Assembly (NCBI RefSeq): GCF_006088715.1 | Contig: NZ_CP030771.1 | Span: 2,108,001-2,172,000 of the forward strand | DNA length: 64,000 nt | Direction: 5' to 3' | DNA from: Streptomyces sp. YIM 121038 | GTDB lineage: Bacteria; Actinomycetota; Actinomycetes; Streptomycetales; Streptomycetaceae | Part shown: positions 29,277 through 38,366 of the stretch, piece by piece | Layout of the letters: each line of letters begins with the position of its first letter | Position numbering within the stretch: the first letter of the stretch is position 1 | The notes under the pieces: model-generated | The model's database searches: none | What the model saw: only the letters and a program-made list of their open reading frames with translations | What the model was told of the DNA's origin: nothing | Translations under genes and position numbers: made by a program

Positions 29277-30785
29277 CTAGTAGCCCCGCCACCACTCCAG
29301 GAAGCGCCGCCACGCGCCCTTGCGGCGGGCCGGCGTCTGCGCGGCCGCCGGGGCCGCGGGGGCGTTCGCCGCGGGCTGCGGTGCCGGGACCGCGGGCGGA
29401 ACCTGCGCCTCCGGCAGCGGCGACGACACCTCCCAGCTCGTGCGCGGCGTCGGCACCTGCGCCATGGGCCGGGCGGTGACGTCCTGCGGCGGCCGCTTGC
29501 CGAACGTCACCGGAAGCGACACCAGATGCCGGGACAGGATCGACGAGCGCCAGGACAACTCGTCCTCGTCCACGGCCAGTTCGACGTCGGGGAGCCGCAT
29601 CAGGAGCGCGTCCACGCCGGTGTCGGCGATGGCGCGCCCGATGTCCTGGCCCGGGCACTCGTGCGGCCCGCCGCTGAAGGCGAGGTGGGAGCGGTTGCCC
29701 TGCATGTTGGCGGACAGGTCGGGGCGCACGACCGGGTCGACGTTGCCGGGCTGGATGCCGAGCAGGAGGCCGTCGCCCGCCTTGATCTGCTGGCCGCCGA
29801 GCTGGGTGTCCTGCTTGGCGAAGTAGCCGACCATCGCGCTGAACGGCGGTTCGTCCCACAGCGACTGCTCGACCGCCTCGGGGACGGTCATCTGGCCGCC
29901 GCTGAGCTGGGCGCGGAAGCGCGGGTCGGTGAGCACCATCCGCAGCACGTTCGCGATGAGGTTCGCCGTCGCCTCGTACGCGGCGATGAGCACGAGGCGC
30001 AGGTGCTCCGCCATCTCGGTGTCGGTGAGCTGCTGCGGCTGGGCGATGAGGGCGCTGGTGAAGTCCTCCTCGGGCTGGGTGCGGCGGCGCACCACGTGCC
30101 GGGTGAGGGCCTCCATCACGTACGCGTTGCTGGCGATGGCCGTCTCGGTGCCCTTGATCATGTCGCGGGCGGCCTGCACCATGCGGTCACTGTAGTCCTC
30201 GGGCATGCCGAGCACGTGCAGCATCACCATCATCGGCAGGTGCTCGGCGAACTGGCCGACCAGATCGGCCTCGCCCTTCTCGCAGATGCCGTTGAGGAGC
30301 TTGTTGCTGTAGCGGTTGATGTGGCGGCGGATGCCGCGGTGGTCGAGGCCCGCCATGGCGCCGGTGACCGCGCCGCGCAGCCGCTGGTGCTCGGCACCCT
30401 CGGCGAAGCTGCACATCGGCTGCCAGGTGAACACGGGCGCGAGCGGGTGGTCGGGCCCCGCCTTGCCCTCCTTGACGGCGCTCCACACGCGGGAGTCGCG
30501 GGTGTACTGCGAGGGCGTGCGCACCATGTGCAGGTTCTCGCTGTGGCCGAGGACCGCCCAGACGCGTACGTCGTTGTGGATCAGCGCGGGAGCCACGGGG
30601 CCGTGCTCGGCGCGCAGCTTCTCGTACACGCCCGCGAGGTCCTCGTCGGCCTCGGGTCCGTACAGGCGGCGCAGTCCGTCCGGGCCCAGCGACGCGCCGT
30701 GGTGCGCGGGGCAGCCGGGCGGCGCCGCGGTGCCGGCCGCGGGGCCGGACGAGGCGGGAGAGGGAGGTGAGGAGGGAGTCGTCAC
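29277..30785 (-). CDS. rarE: Conservon cytochrome P450, CYP157-like, lacking ExxR
   Basis: A 502-residue P450, the fifth conservon gene. The heme loop FSGGPHECPG (C377 ligand) is intact. In the K helix the normally invariant ExxR is replaced by QSLW within EQSLW (306-310). In the I helix AAYEATAN (268-275) has Ala where the oxygen-activating Thr usually stands. Loss of ExxR is a known peculiarity of the Streptomyces CYP157 family. The C-terminal 70 residues are a Pro/Ala-rich tail ending RRFLEWWRGY, which looks amphipathic. Substrate and redox activity are unknown. In S. coelicolor the rar operon affects aerial mycelium formation. It is separated from rarD by 40 bases. Confidence 0.88.
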   Translation of the reverse strand: MTTPSSPPSPASSGPAAGTAAPPGCPAHHGASLGPDGLRRLYGPEADEDLAGVYEKLRAEHGPVAPALIHNDVRVWAVLGHSENLHMVRTPSQYTRDSRVWSAVKEGKAGPDHPLAPVFTWQPMCSFAEGAEHQRLRGAVTGAMAGLDHRGIRRHINRYSNKLLNGICEKGEADLVGQFAEHLPMMVMLHVLGMPEDYSDRMVQAARDMIKGTETAIASNAYVMEALTRHVVRRRTQPEEDFTSALIAQPQQLTDTEMAEHLRLVLIAAYEATANLIANVLRMVLTDPRFRAQLSGGQMTVPEAVEQSLWDEPPFSAMVGYFAKQDTQLGGQQIKAGDGLLLGIQPGNVDPVVRPDLSANMQGNRSHLAFSGGPHECPGQDIGRAIADTGVDALLMRLPDVELAVDEDELSWRSSILSRHLVSLPVTFGKRPPQDVTARPMAQVPTPRTSWEVSSPLPEAQVPPAVPAPQPAANAPAAPAAAQTPARRKGAWRRFLEWWRGY

Positions 30786-30825
30786 GGTGGTCGCTCCGGG
30801 GTCGCGAAGGGTCGTGCGGCCGGGC

Positions 30826-31455
30826 CTAGGCCCGGGCCATGGCGAGGGAGTGCAGATAGTGCATGAGGGTGAGGAGCGCGTCGCGGCTGGAGGAGCGCCG
30901 CCGCGCGTCGCAGTGCACGATCGGCACCTCCTTCTCCAGGTCGAGTGCCGTACGCAGGGCCTCGACGGGGTGCCGGGGCGCGTCCGGGAAGTCGTTCACG
31001 GCGATGATGAACGGGACGCCGCGCTCCTCCAGGCGGCCTATCACGTCGAAGCTCACTTCGAGGCGGCGCGTGTCGATGAGCACGACCGCGCCGAGCGCGC
31101 CTTCGAAGAGGCCGTTCCACAGGAACCAGAACCGCTCCTGGCCGGGAGTGCCGAACAGATACAGGACCAGTTCGTCGGAGATGCTGATGCGCCCGAAGTC
31201 CATGGCGACGGTCGTGGCGGTCTTGGTCTCGGAGCCGTAGTTGTCGTCGACGCCGATGCCGGCCTGCGTCATGGTCTCTTCGGTGGTCAGCGGGCGGATC
31301 TCGCTGACGGAGCCCACCATCGTGGTCTTGCCGACCCCGAAGCCGCCCACGATGACGATCTTCACCGCGGCGGCGGCCGTGGCGGGCAGGACGTCCTGCT
31401 CGCGCGGCCCGGCACAGGCGCCGGAGGTGAGCGTGTCAGAGCTTTTGAAGTCCAT
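30826..31455 (-). CDS. rarD: Conservon GTP-binding protein (CvnD type)
   Basis: A 209-residue small G-protein-like ATP/GTP-binding protein. It has P-loop GGFGVGKTT, the switch region MTQAGIGVDDNYGSETKTATTVAMDFGRI, the LFGTPGQERF block corresponding to G3, and AVNDFPD in place of NKxD. Residues 1-30 are an Ala-rich extension. In conservons this protein works with the sensor-like CvnA, the roadblock protein CvnB and the DUF742 protein CvnC at the membrane, in a way compared with eukaryotic G-protein systems. Its start overlaps the end of rarC by 20 bases. Confidence 0.92.
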   Translation of the reverse strand: MDFKSSDTLTSGACAGPREQDVLPATAAAAVKIVIVGGFGVGKTTMVGSVSEIRPLTTEETMTQAGIGVDDNYGSETKTATTVAMDFGRISISDELVLYLFGTPGQERFWFLWNGLFEGALGAVVLIDTRRLEVSFDVIGRLEERGVPFIIAVNDFPDAPRHPVEALRTALDLEKEVPIVHCDARRRSSSRDALLTLMHYLHSLAMARA

Positions 31456-31855
31456 GCATCACCGCTTCGAGGAGGGAACGGTCGGGGAGCGCGGAGCGCA
31501 CGAGCGGAGCGCGCGCCTGCACTAAGTCCGCCGCGAGCAGCTCCGTGAGGAGCACGGTCACCACGCTGAACGGCAGCACCAGATAGGCCGAGAGCTCCGC
31601 CACGGACAGCGGGGTCCGGCACAGGCGCAGCAGGGCGGAGTGCTCCGGCTGCGCCGTCGGCGACGGCTGTCCTTTGGCGACGATCAGCGTGACCAGGTCG
31701 AGCGGTGCCCGCTCGGAGTCCTCACCGGTGAGGATGTAGAGCCGGGCCGGGTTGGCGGCGGGCTCCTGGCTGCGGCGCTCCCGCTGCGCGGTTACCTCGG
31801 CCTGGAAGCGGGGGTCGTGGGGATCGTCGTACGGGGGGTCTTGCGGATGAGTCAT
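31436..31855 (-). CDS. rarC: Conservon DUF742 protein (CvnC type)
   Basis: A 139-residue DUF742 protein. It shows ARLYILTGEDSERAPLDLVTLIVA, CRTPLSVAELSAYLVLPFSVVTVLLTELLAADLV (a winged-helix-like segment), and a C-terminal LLEAVMHGLQKL. The role is unknown beyond association with the conservon complex; DNA binding is suggested by the helix-turn-helix-like middle but is not established. The start overlaps the rarB stop (ATGA) and the end overlaps rarD, so translation is coupled on both sides. Confidence 0.9.
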   Translation of the reverse strand: MTHPQDPPYDDPHDPRFQAEVTAQRERRSQEPAANPARLYILTGEDSERAPLDLVTLIVAKGQPSPTAQPEHSALLRLCRTPLSVAELSAYLVLPFSVVTVLLTELLAADLVQARAPLVRSALPDRSLLEAVMHGLQKL

Positions 31856-32259
31856 ACGGCCTGCCCGTCTCGCCGCGGCGGGCTCGTCAGGTGGGCGCCG
31901 ATGCGCACGACGAGGTCCCGCATGCGGTTGCCGATCAGGCCCGCGTCCACGGTCTCGTCGGCGAGCACGGCCAGGAAGGCTCCGGCGCCCGCGGCCATCA
32001 TGTAGAAGTAGCCGCCGTTGACCTCGATGATGACCATGCGCATCTTGCCGTCGCTCTCCGGGATCTCGGTGGCGACGGCCGCGGCGAGGCTCTGGAGTCC
32101 GGCGCAGGCGGCGGCGAGGCGGTCGGCGCCGTCCGGGTCGCCGCCGTGGCGTGCGATGCGCAGGCCGTCGGCGGAGAGCACCACGATCTGCCGGGTGCCG
32201 TGCACGCCGTCGGCGAGCTCCTTGAGCATCCAGTCGAAGTTGGCCCGCTGCTGGATCAC
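31852..32259 (-). CDS. rarB: Conservon roadblock/LC7 protein (CvnB type)
   Basis: A 135-residue roadblock/LC7 domain protein (FDWMLKELADGVHGTRQIVVLSADGLRIA, then GYFYMMAAGAGAFLAVLADE). By analogy with MglB such proteins regulate small GTPases, here presumably RarD. The GTG start at 32259 overlaps the rarA stop (GTGA), so it is translationally coupled. Sequence further upstream in this frame is only rarA in another reading frame. Confidence 0.92.
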   Translation of the reverse strand: MIQQRANFDWMLKELADGVHGTRQIVVLSADGLRIARHGGDPDGADRLAAACAGLQSLAAAVATEIPESDGKMRMVIIEVNGGYFYMMAAGAGAFLAVLADETVDAGLIGNRMRDLVVRIGAHLTSPPRRDGQAV

Positions 32260-33884
32260 TTCCAGCCCCCCTCGTCGGCGTGGTCGGTGCTGCCGTGGTC
32301 GTTCTCGGTGCGGTGGTGCTGCGGGGCCGCCGGGTCGTCCGGCCGGTCGGCCGGGTCCTCGCCGTTGACGCCCTTCATGAAGGCCTCGATCCACAGACCG
32401 GGCTCGGGCTCCTCCTTCTGGGCGGGCGGGCTGACGGCCTGCGGGGGCGCGGCGGCCATGGCCGCCTCGGCGCGCCGCTGTGCCTCCGCCTCCTGCGCGT
32501 AGCGCTGGCTGAGGGGCATCTTGACTCGACTCCTGCGCTGGGGAAGGCCGTTGGCCGTCCACTCGGTGACTTCGGGGATCTCGTCCTCCATGGACGCGGT
32601 GAGCGGCATGGAGGGGCGCGGCACGGTGGTGACCTTGCGCGGCTTCTTGCGCCGGATGTCGCGGGCCTCCTCGATGACCGTGCCGTCGGCGTTGACGCGC
32701 GGTACCGCGGAGGCGCCGATGCCGTGCGCGAGGCCGTGCGCGGGTTCGGCGGTGAGCATGTCGCGCGGCACGATGAGGACGGCGCGCACGCCGCCGTAGG
32801 CGGACTGCCGCAGGGAGACCTGCATGTCGTACATCTGCGAGAGCCGTCCCACGACCGCCATGCCGAGCCGCGGGGTCTCGCCGAGGTCGTTCAGGTCCAT
32901 GCCCTGCTGGGCCTGTTCGAGCATGCGCTCGGCGCGGCCGCGGGCCTCCTCGCTGAGGCTGACGCCGCCGTCCTCGATCTCGATGGCGATGCCCGTCTGC
33001 ACCTCGACCGCGGTGACGTGCACCCGGGTCTGCGGCGGGGAGTAGCGGGTGGCGTTGTCGAGGAGTTCGGCGCAGGCGTGGATGAGCGGCTCGACCTTGG
33101 TGCCGTGGATGGCGACCTTGGCGATGGAGTGCAGGTCGACGCGCTGGTACTCCAGGATGCGGGACATGGCGCCGCGCAACACGCTGAACAGCGGGACGGG
33201 CTTGGGCCACTGCCGGCCGGGCCGGGCCCCGCCGAGGACCGTGATCGAGTCGGCGAGACGGCCGATGAGGGCCGTGCCGTGGTCGATGCGCAGCAGGTCG
33301 TCGAAGACCTCGGGGTTGCGGCCGTGGAACTCCTCCATCTCACGGAGTTCCGCGGCCTGTTGGTGGACGATGGACTGCACGCGGCGGGCGATGTTGACGA
33401 AGGCGCGCTGGGCGTTCTCGCGCATCGCCTCCTCGCGGTCCAGGATGTCCAGGATAGAGCGAAGGAGCACGCGCTGCGAGAGCGGCAGACGGCGGTTGGT
33501 CTCGTCGCCGTCGATGACGTGGCGGACGACCTCAGAGGGAGCCTCGCCCTGCCGGACCCGGTAGAGGGTCTCGGGCAGCAGCTCCTGCCCGAGTCGTTCG
33601 GTGTCCTCGTCGACGGCCGCGATGCGCCGCTCCAGGTGGGCGACCCGCTCCGCGTGACTCCTGCGCAGCTCCCGGATGGTACGGGCGCGGCGTACGGCCT
33701 CGGCGCCCACGGCGATCACCACGAGCGTGGCGACGGCGCCGCACCAGGCCACGGCGGTCCGGGCCGGGGCCGCGACGGCGGCGACGGCGGCTCCGGTCGC
33801 CGCGGCCATCACCATGGCGGGCAGCAACAGCACGCGTGCGTAAGGGACTTCTCGGCCACCGGGAGGCGATTGAACACTCACCAT
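32256..33884 (-). CDS. rarA: Conservon sensor-like histidine kinase (CvnA type)
   Basis: A 542-residue membrane protein. Two helices lie near the N-terminus (about 16-38 and 43-65), followed by a helical region without a canonical phosphoacceptor His motif. The HATPase fold is marked by CAELLDNATRYSPPQTRVHV (N box), EDGGVSLSEEARG and ETPRLGMAVVGRLSQ. The C-terminal 150 residues are a low-complexity cytoplasmic tail. It is the first conservon gene. AGAGGG lies a few bases before the ATG. A long leader with degenerate repeats lies upstream. Confidence 0.92.
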   Translation of the reverse strand: MVSVQSPPGGREVPYARVLLLPAMVMAAATGAAVAAVAAPARTAVAWCGAVATLVVIAVGAEAVRRARTIRELRRSHAERVAHLERRIAAVDEDTERLGQELLPETLYRVRQGEAPSEVVRHVIDGDETNRRLPLSQRVLLRSILDILDREEAMRENAQRAFVNIARRVQSIVHQQAAELREMEEFHGRNPEVFDDLLRIDHGTALIGRLADSITVLGGARPGRQWPKPVPLFSVLRGAMSRILEYQRVDLHSIAKVAIHGTKVEPLIHACAELLDNATRYSPPQTRVHVTAVEVQTGIAIEIEDGGVSLSEEARGRAERMLEQAQQGMDLNDLGETPRLGMAVVGRLSQMYDMQVSLRQSAYGGVRAVLIVPRDMLTAEPAHGLAHGIGASAVPRVNADGTVIEEARDIRRKKPRKVTTVPRPSMPLTASMEDEIPEVTEWTANGLPQRRSRVKMPLSQRYAQEAEAQRRAEAAMAAAPPQAVSPPAQKEEPEPGLWIEAFMKGVNGEDPADRPDDPAAPQHHRTENDHGSTDHADEGGWK

Positions 33885-34455
33885 GTATGCCCTCTGAACA
33901 CTCGTCTTGGGGGGAGGAAGTTGGGGGAAGGGGGATGTGCACGGGGTGGTGCGTGGGGGTTCGGGTGATGTCTGGGAAATCTGGTGGTGCGCGGGGGTTC
34001 AGGTAGTACCTGGGAAAACGACGTGGTGCGCGGGGAGTTCGCCATGTGGGGGGAGTGCGTGGGGAGTTCTGCATGTGAAGGTGGTACAGGGGGGTTTGGA
34101 CACATACAGGAAAGCGAAGTATCGAACTAGCAGCCATAAAGCGCGAACAAGTGCGCGAATCTGTCGCAACTCGTTCAACTCGTCGCGCTCCGGGCGAGCT
34201 TAGTCCGCTCGCATCACGCTGGAGTCATATTCGGCAACCCTCTGCGAGCGCCCGCCAACACGCCTACACTCAGCCCTATTTACACGTATCGCGATCACTC
34301 GAACGCATGCGGTGAGGGCGTCGAACGGCGGCGTGCGAGCGCCGCCGCCCCGCCCACCGCCGCACCCCGACCGCCTGTACGACCCCCGGCCTCCCCCGCG
34401 TGTACGAGGCCGACGTCAACCCCCGGCGCCGGTGACGGCCCCGGCCGGTACGCGA
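33885..34455. other. Gene-free region between rarA and helY
   Basis: No credible gene is visible. It holds the degenerate repeats (33945-34080), then a clearly less GC-rich stretch (about 34085-34310) that stands out from the window and probably contains the rarA promoter on the minus strand. No -10/-35 pair is convincing enough to name. The helY terminator follows at 34456. Confidence 0.6.
33945..34080. repeat. Degenerate tandem repeats in the rarA leader
   Basis: Copies of TGGTGCGCGGGGGTTC or close variants begin at 33947, 33985 and 34024, with a fourth, shorter copy from 34055. Spacings are 38, 39 and about 30 bases. Two copies also share CTGGGAAA downstream. The repeats lie 60-200 bases before the rarA start, in the probable 5' leader. 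Confidence 0.7.
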
Positions 34456-34488
34456 GTGGCCCCCGCCGAGTCACCCGGCGGGGGCCAC
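34456..34488 (-). terminator. Terminator after helY
   Basis: GTGGCCCCCGCCG (34456-34468) and CGGCGGGGGCCAC (34476-34488) form a 13-bp perfect stem with a 7-base loop, about 35 bases after the helY stop codon. Confidence 0.8.
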
Positions 34489-34524
34489 ACCCTTCGCTCA
34501 CCGTCCACGCCGACGGCGCCGCGC

Positions 34525-37332
34525 TCAGCCGACGGAGCTGTACGCCACCACTCCGCGAAGGAGCTGGTCGACCGCCTTGCGGGCGTTCCTGGCGACCGTG
34601 CTGCCCTCGCCGGAGGCCGCCGCGGAGATCTGCCCGAGCACGTCGATGACCTGCTTGCACCAGCGCACGAAGTCACCGGCGGGCATCTCCGCCTCGCGCA
34701 GCACCTCGTCGAGGCCCTTGCCGCTCGCCCACATGTACGCCGCCCAGGCGAAGCCCAGGTCGGGCTCGCGCTGGCCGACGCCCTCGGTCTGGCTGATCCG
34801 GAACTCCTCCTCGAGGGCGTCGAGGCGGCCCCAGATGCGGACCGTCTCGCCGAGCGCGGCCTTGGCCCTGCCGGAGGGCAGCTTGGGCGCGAGCGCGTCG
34901 TCGCTGAGCCGCGCCTCGTACACCAGCGCCGAGACGCACGCGGCCAGCTCGGCGGGGTCGAGGCCCTCCCACACCCCGGCGCGCAGGCACTCGCTGGCCA
35001 GGAGGTCCAGCTCGCCGTACAGCCGGGCGAGGCGCTTGCCGTGCTCGGTGACCTCGTCGCCGCGCAGATAGTCCAGCTCGGTCAGGAGGGCGACGATGCG
35101 GTCGAAGGTGCGCGCGACGGTGTTCGTCCGGCCCTCGATGCGGCGCTCCAGCTGGTGCGTGTCGCGCTTGAGGCGGTGGTAGCGCTCGGCCCAGCGGGCG
35201 TGGTCCTCGCGCTCGTCGCAGCCGTGGCAGGGGTGGGCGCGCAGCTCGGTGCGCAGCCGGGCGATCTCCCGGTCGTCGGCGGCGGCCGCGCGGCCCTTGC
35301 GGTGCCGCTCGGGCGCGATGTGCCCGGCCTTGGTGCGCAGCGCGGAGGCCAGGTCGCGCCGGGACTGCGGGGAGCGGGCGTTGAACGACTTGGGGATGCG
35401 CATCCGCTCCACGGGCTCCACCGGCACCGGGAAGTCCATCGCCGCGAGCCGCTTGACCTGCCGCTCGGCGGTGAGCACCAGGGGGCGCGGGCCGTCCTGG
35501 TGGTCGAAGCCGCGGTGGCCGTTGGCCCGCCCGGCGGGCAGGCCGGGGTCGAGGACCAGGGCGAGGCCCGCGTACTTGCCCGTCGGCACGTGGATCACGT
35601 CGCCCGGCTTGAGCTTCTCCAGGGCGGCCGCCGCGGCGGCCCTGCGCTGCACGACGCCCTGCTTGGCCAGCTCGGTCTCGCGGTCCTTGAGCTCCCTGCG
35701 CAGCCGCGCGTACTCCTCGAAGTCGCCGAGGTGGCAGGTCATGGAGGCCTTGTAGCCCTCCAGGCCCTCCTCGTTGCGCTGCACCTGGCGGGAGATGCCG
35801 ACGACCGAGCGGTCGGCCTGGAACTGCGCGAAGGACGTCTCGAGCAGCTCGCGCGAGCGGTGGCGGCCGAACTGCGCGACCAGGTTCACCGCCATGTTGT
35901 ACGACGGCTTGAAGCTGGAGCGCAGCGGATAGGTGCGCGTGCCCGCGAGGCCCGCCAGGTGCTCGGGGCTCATGGCGCGCTGCCAGAGCACCACCGCGTG
36001 GCCCTCGACGTCGATGCCCCGGCGCCCGGCGCGGCCGGTCAGCTGGGTGTACTCGCCCGGGGTGATGTCGGCGTGCTGCTCGCCGTTCCACTTCACGAGC
36101 TTTTCCAGGACGACGCTGCGCGCGGGCATGTTGATGCCGAGGGCGAGGGTCTCCGTGGCGAAGACGGCCTTGACCAGACCGCGGACGAACAGCTCCTCCA
36201 CGACTTCCTTGAAGGTGGGCAGCATGCCCGCGTGGTGGGCGGCGATGCCGCGCTCCAGGGCCTCGAGCCACTCGTAGTACCCGAGGACGTGCAGGTCCTC
36301 GTTCGGAATGGAGGCCGTGCGCTCCTCGACCAGTTCGCGCACCGCCAGGCGCGCCGTGTCGTCGTTCAGCCGCAGGCCCGCGTACAGGCACTGCTGGACG
36401 GCGGCCTCGCAGCCCGCGCGGCTGAAGATGAACGTGATGGCGGGCAGCAGGCCCTCGGCGTCGAGCCGCTCGATGACTTCGGGGCGCGAGGGCGTCCAGA
36501 TCCGGGACCGCTGGCGGCGCTCGCGCTCGCGGTCGGCCTCGCGGACCATCTTGCCCTTGCGGCGGTCGCGCGGGTTGTACCCCCGGCTGGCCTCCATGCG
36601 GGCCATGCGGGTCAGGTCGGGGTTGACCGTCTTGCGGCGGCCCTCCTCCTCGAAGAGGTCGTACATCCGCCGGCCGGCGAGGACGTGCTGGAACAGCGGC
36701 ACCGGCCGGTGCTCGGAGACGATCACTTCGGTGTCGCCCCGGACCGTGTCGAGCCAGTCGCCGAACTCCTCGGCGTTCGACACCGTGGCCGAGAGGGAGA
36801 CCAGGGTGACCGACTCCGGCAGGTGGATGATCACTTCCTCCCAGACGGCGCCGCGGAAGCGGTCCGAGAGGTAGTGCACCTCGTCCATGACCACGTAGCC
36901 GAGGCCGAGCAGGGACTGGGAGCCCGCGTACAGCATGTTCCGCAGGACCTCGGTGGTCATGACGACCACCGGCGCCTCGGAGTTGACGCTGTTGTCACCG
37001 GTGAGCAGGCCGACCCTGTCCGCGCCGTAGCGCTTGGCGAGGTCGGCGTACTTCTGGTTGGAGAGCGCCTTGATCGGCGTGGTGTAGAAGCACTTCTTGC
37101 CCTGCTGGAGGGCGAGGTGCACGGCGAACTCGCCGACGATCGTCTTGCCGGAGCCCGTGGGCGCGGCGACCAGCACGCCCTTGCCCGCCTCGAGTGCCTG
37201 ACAGGCCTCGATCTGGAAGGGGTCGAGGCCGAATTCGTACATCCCGCGGAAGGACGCGAGTGCGGTGGCCTGCTCGGCAGCGCGCTGCCGCGCTGCCGCA
37301 TATCGCTCGGCCGGTGAGAGGTCCTCTGTCAT
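34525..37332 (-). CDS. helY: Ski2/Mtr4-like DEAD/DEAH-box RNA helicase
   Basis: A 935-residue superfamily 2 helicase. RecA domain 1 has AAPTGSGKT, TTPIKALSNQKY, MDEVHYL and SLSATVSN. Domain 2 has FIFSRAGCEAAVQQ, FATETLALGINMPARSVVLE and the QLTGRAGRRGID motif VI. A long C-terminal DSHCT-type region (about 740-935) completes it. This is the HelY group, related to eukaryotic Ski2/Mtr4, with a presumed role in RNA turnover or structured-RNA processing. The ATG at 37332 matches the family start MTEDLSPAERY; an upstream in-frame start is less likely. In M. tuberculosis helY also lies beside tatC-tatA-pafCBA. Confidence 0.92.
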   Translation of the reverse strand: MTEDLSPAERYAAARQRAAEQATALASFRGMYEFGLDPFQIEACQALEAGKGVLVAAPTGSGKTIVGEFAVHLALQQGKKCFYTTPIKALSNQKYADLAKRYGADRVGLLTGDNSVNSEAPVVVMTTEVLRNMLYAGSQSLLGLGYVVMDEVHYLSDRFRGAVWEEVIIHLPESVTLVSLSATVSNAEEFGDWLDTVRGDTEVIVSEHRPVPLFQHVLAGRRMYDLFEEEGRRKTVNPDLTRMARMEASRGYNPRDRRKGKMVREADRERERRQRSRIWTPSRPEVIERLDAEGLLPAITFIFSRAGCEAAVQQCLYAGLRLNDDTARLAVRELVEERTASIPNEDLHVLGYYEWLEALERGIAAHHAGMLPTFKEVVEELFVRGLVKAVFATETLALGINMPARSVVLEKLVKWNGEQHADITPGEYTQLTGRAGRRGIDVEGHAVVLWQRAMSPEHLAGLAGTRTYPLRSSFKPSYNMAVNLVAQFGRHRSRELLETSFAQFQADRSVVGISRQVQRNEEGLEGYKASMTCHLGDFEEYARLRRELKDRETELAKQGVVQRRAAAAAALEKLKPGDVIHVPTGKYAGLALVLDPGLPAGRANGHRGFDHQDGPRPLVLTAERQVKRLAAMDFPVPVEPVERMRIPKSFNARSPQSRRDLASALRTKAGHIAPERHRKGRAAAADDREIARLRTELRAHPCHGCDEREDHARWAERYHRLKRDTHQLERRIEGRTNTVARTFDRIVALLTELDYLRGDEVTEHGKRLARLYGELDLLASECLRAGVWEGLDPAELAACVSALVYEARLSDDALAPKLPSGRAKAALGETVRIWGRLDALEEEFRISQTEGVGQREPDLGFAWAAYMWASGKGLDEVLREAEMPAGDFVRWCKQVIDVLGQISAAASGEGSTVARNARKAVDQLLRGVVAYSSVG

Positions 37333-37405
37333 CGTGCTTTCGAGCCTACCGGCCACCGCTGACATCGGACGATCATTATCGGGGCCGACGGAAACACTCC
37401 AGGTC

Positions 37406-37437
37406 AGGGGCGGGGCTCCCGGTCGGGAGCCGCCCCT
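37406..37437 (-). terminator. Terminator after the diacylglycerol-kinase-like gene
   Basis: AGGGGCGGGGCTCCCGG and the complementary GGGAGCCGCCCCT form a long stem with a one-base bulge, ending at the base before the gene's stop codon. Confidence 0.7.
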
Positions 37438-38328
37438 TCAGGGGCCGAGGACCCGGACGGCAGCGGGGACGCACTCCGCGGTCAGGGGCAGTGCCCCGAG
37501 CCGCTCCCCGTCGGCGTACGCGGTGACGTCCGGGGCCGCGAGCTCGACCTTCGCGGCGCGGTGCACGGTGACCTTGGGATGGCCCAGATGCGTTCCTCTG
37601 TAGACCCGCGGGAACACCGTCAGGAGCGTGGTGCGGCTGCAGGCGCCGACGACCGTGACGTCGAAGAGGCCGTCACTCGTGTCGGCCCCGGCGCAGATCC
37701 GCATGCCGCCCCCGTACGAGGAGCCGTTGCCGACCGCGACCAGCGTGGCCTCGATCTCGCGCACCTCGCCGCCGTCGAGGGTCAGGCGGTACGGGATGGG
37801 CTTGAGGGCGGCCAGCTCGGCGACCATCGCCAGGTCGTACTTGAAGCGTCCGGCGGGCCGGCGCATGCGGTTGCCGCGGTCGTTGACCCGCGAGTCGAAG
37901 CCGGAGGCGAGGACCGTGCCGAACCAGGTCTCCCCCACCCGGCCGAGGTCGACGTCCCGCGTCCGGGCGCCCTTGAGCGCGTCGGCGACCAGCGCCCCGG
38001 CGGCCGCGGGCGCGCGCACGGGCAGGCCGAGGGCGCGCGCGAAGTCGTTGCCCGTGCCCACGGCGATCACGCCGAGCGGGGTGCGGGTCCCGGCGACGGC
38101 CTGGAGGGCGAGGCTCGCCATGCCGTCGCCGCCGACGGCTATCAGCGCCCCGGTGCCGCCGTCGACGGCGGCGCGGGCCCGGCGCAGCGCGTCCCCGGCG
38201 TCCTCGCCGATGACGGTGCGCACCGAGAAGCCGGACGCGCGCAGCGCCGCTGCGGCGGGCTGGGCGGCGTGCGCGCCGCGGCCGCGGCCCGCGGTGGGAT
38301 TCACGAAGAGGGTGATCTCGCTGGTCAC
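37438..38328 (-). CDS. Diacylglycerol kinase-family lipid kinase
   Basis: A 296-residue protein of the DagK/YegS group: LFVNPTAGRGRG at the start, the nucleotide motif IAVGGDGMASLALQAVAG, and GVIAVGTGNDFARALGLP. The C-terminal beta-sandwich carries GNGSSYGGGMRICAGADTSDGLFDV. It probably phosphorylates diacylglycerol or a related lipid at the membrane. The GTG start at 38328 has no ribosome-binding site but sits seven bases after TAGGGT, indicating a leaderless transcript. An open extension upstream is not family-like. It lies between tatC and helY with terminators on both sides. Confidence 0.88.
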   Translation of the reverse strand: MTSEITLFVNPTAGRGRGAHAAQPAAAALRASGFSVRTVIGEDAGDALRRARAAVDGGTGALIAVGGDGMASLALQAVAGTRTPLGVIAVGTGNDFARALGLPVRAPAAAGALVADALKGARTRDVDLGRVGETWFGTVLASGFDSRVNDRGNRMRRPAGRFKYDLAMVAELAALKPIPYRLTLDGGEVREIEATLVAVGNGSSYGGGMRICAGADTSDGLFDVTVVGACSRTTLLTVFPRVYRGTHLGHPKVTVHRAAKVELAAPDVTAYADGERLGALPLTAECVPAAVRVLGP

Positions 38329-38335
38329 TGGGCGG

Positions 38336-38341
38336 ACCCTA
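38336..38341 (-). promoter_or_regulatory. -10 element for a leaderless lipid kinase transcript
   Basis: TAGGGT on the minus strand ends seven bases before the GTG start at 38328. It sits within GTAGGGTC, the same octamer found before pup, arc, the ferredoxin gene and the RecB-like gene. Confidence 0.5.
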
Positions 38342-38366
38342 CACAGCGCGCCGCCCGGCAACCAGA

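Noticed and set aside
33945..34080. rarA leader repeats as a CRISPR or insertion-sequence end
   Set aside because: Copies are degenerate, spacers are related to each other, and there is no transposase or target duplication.
34312..37317. 1001-codon open frame on the plus strand across helY
   Set aside because: Antisense shadow of the helicase gene; no motif or ribosome-binding site.
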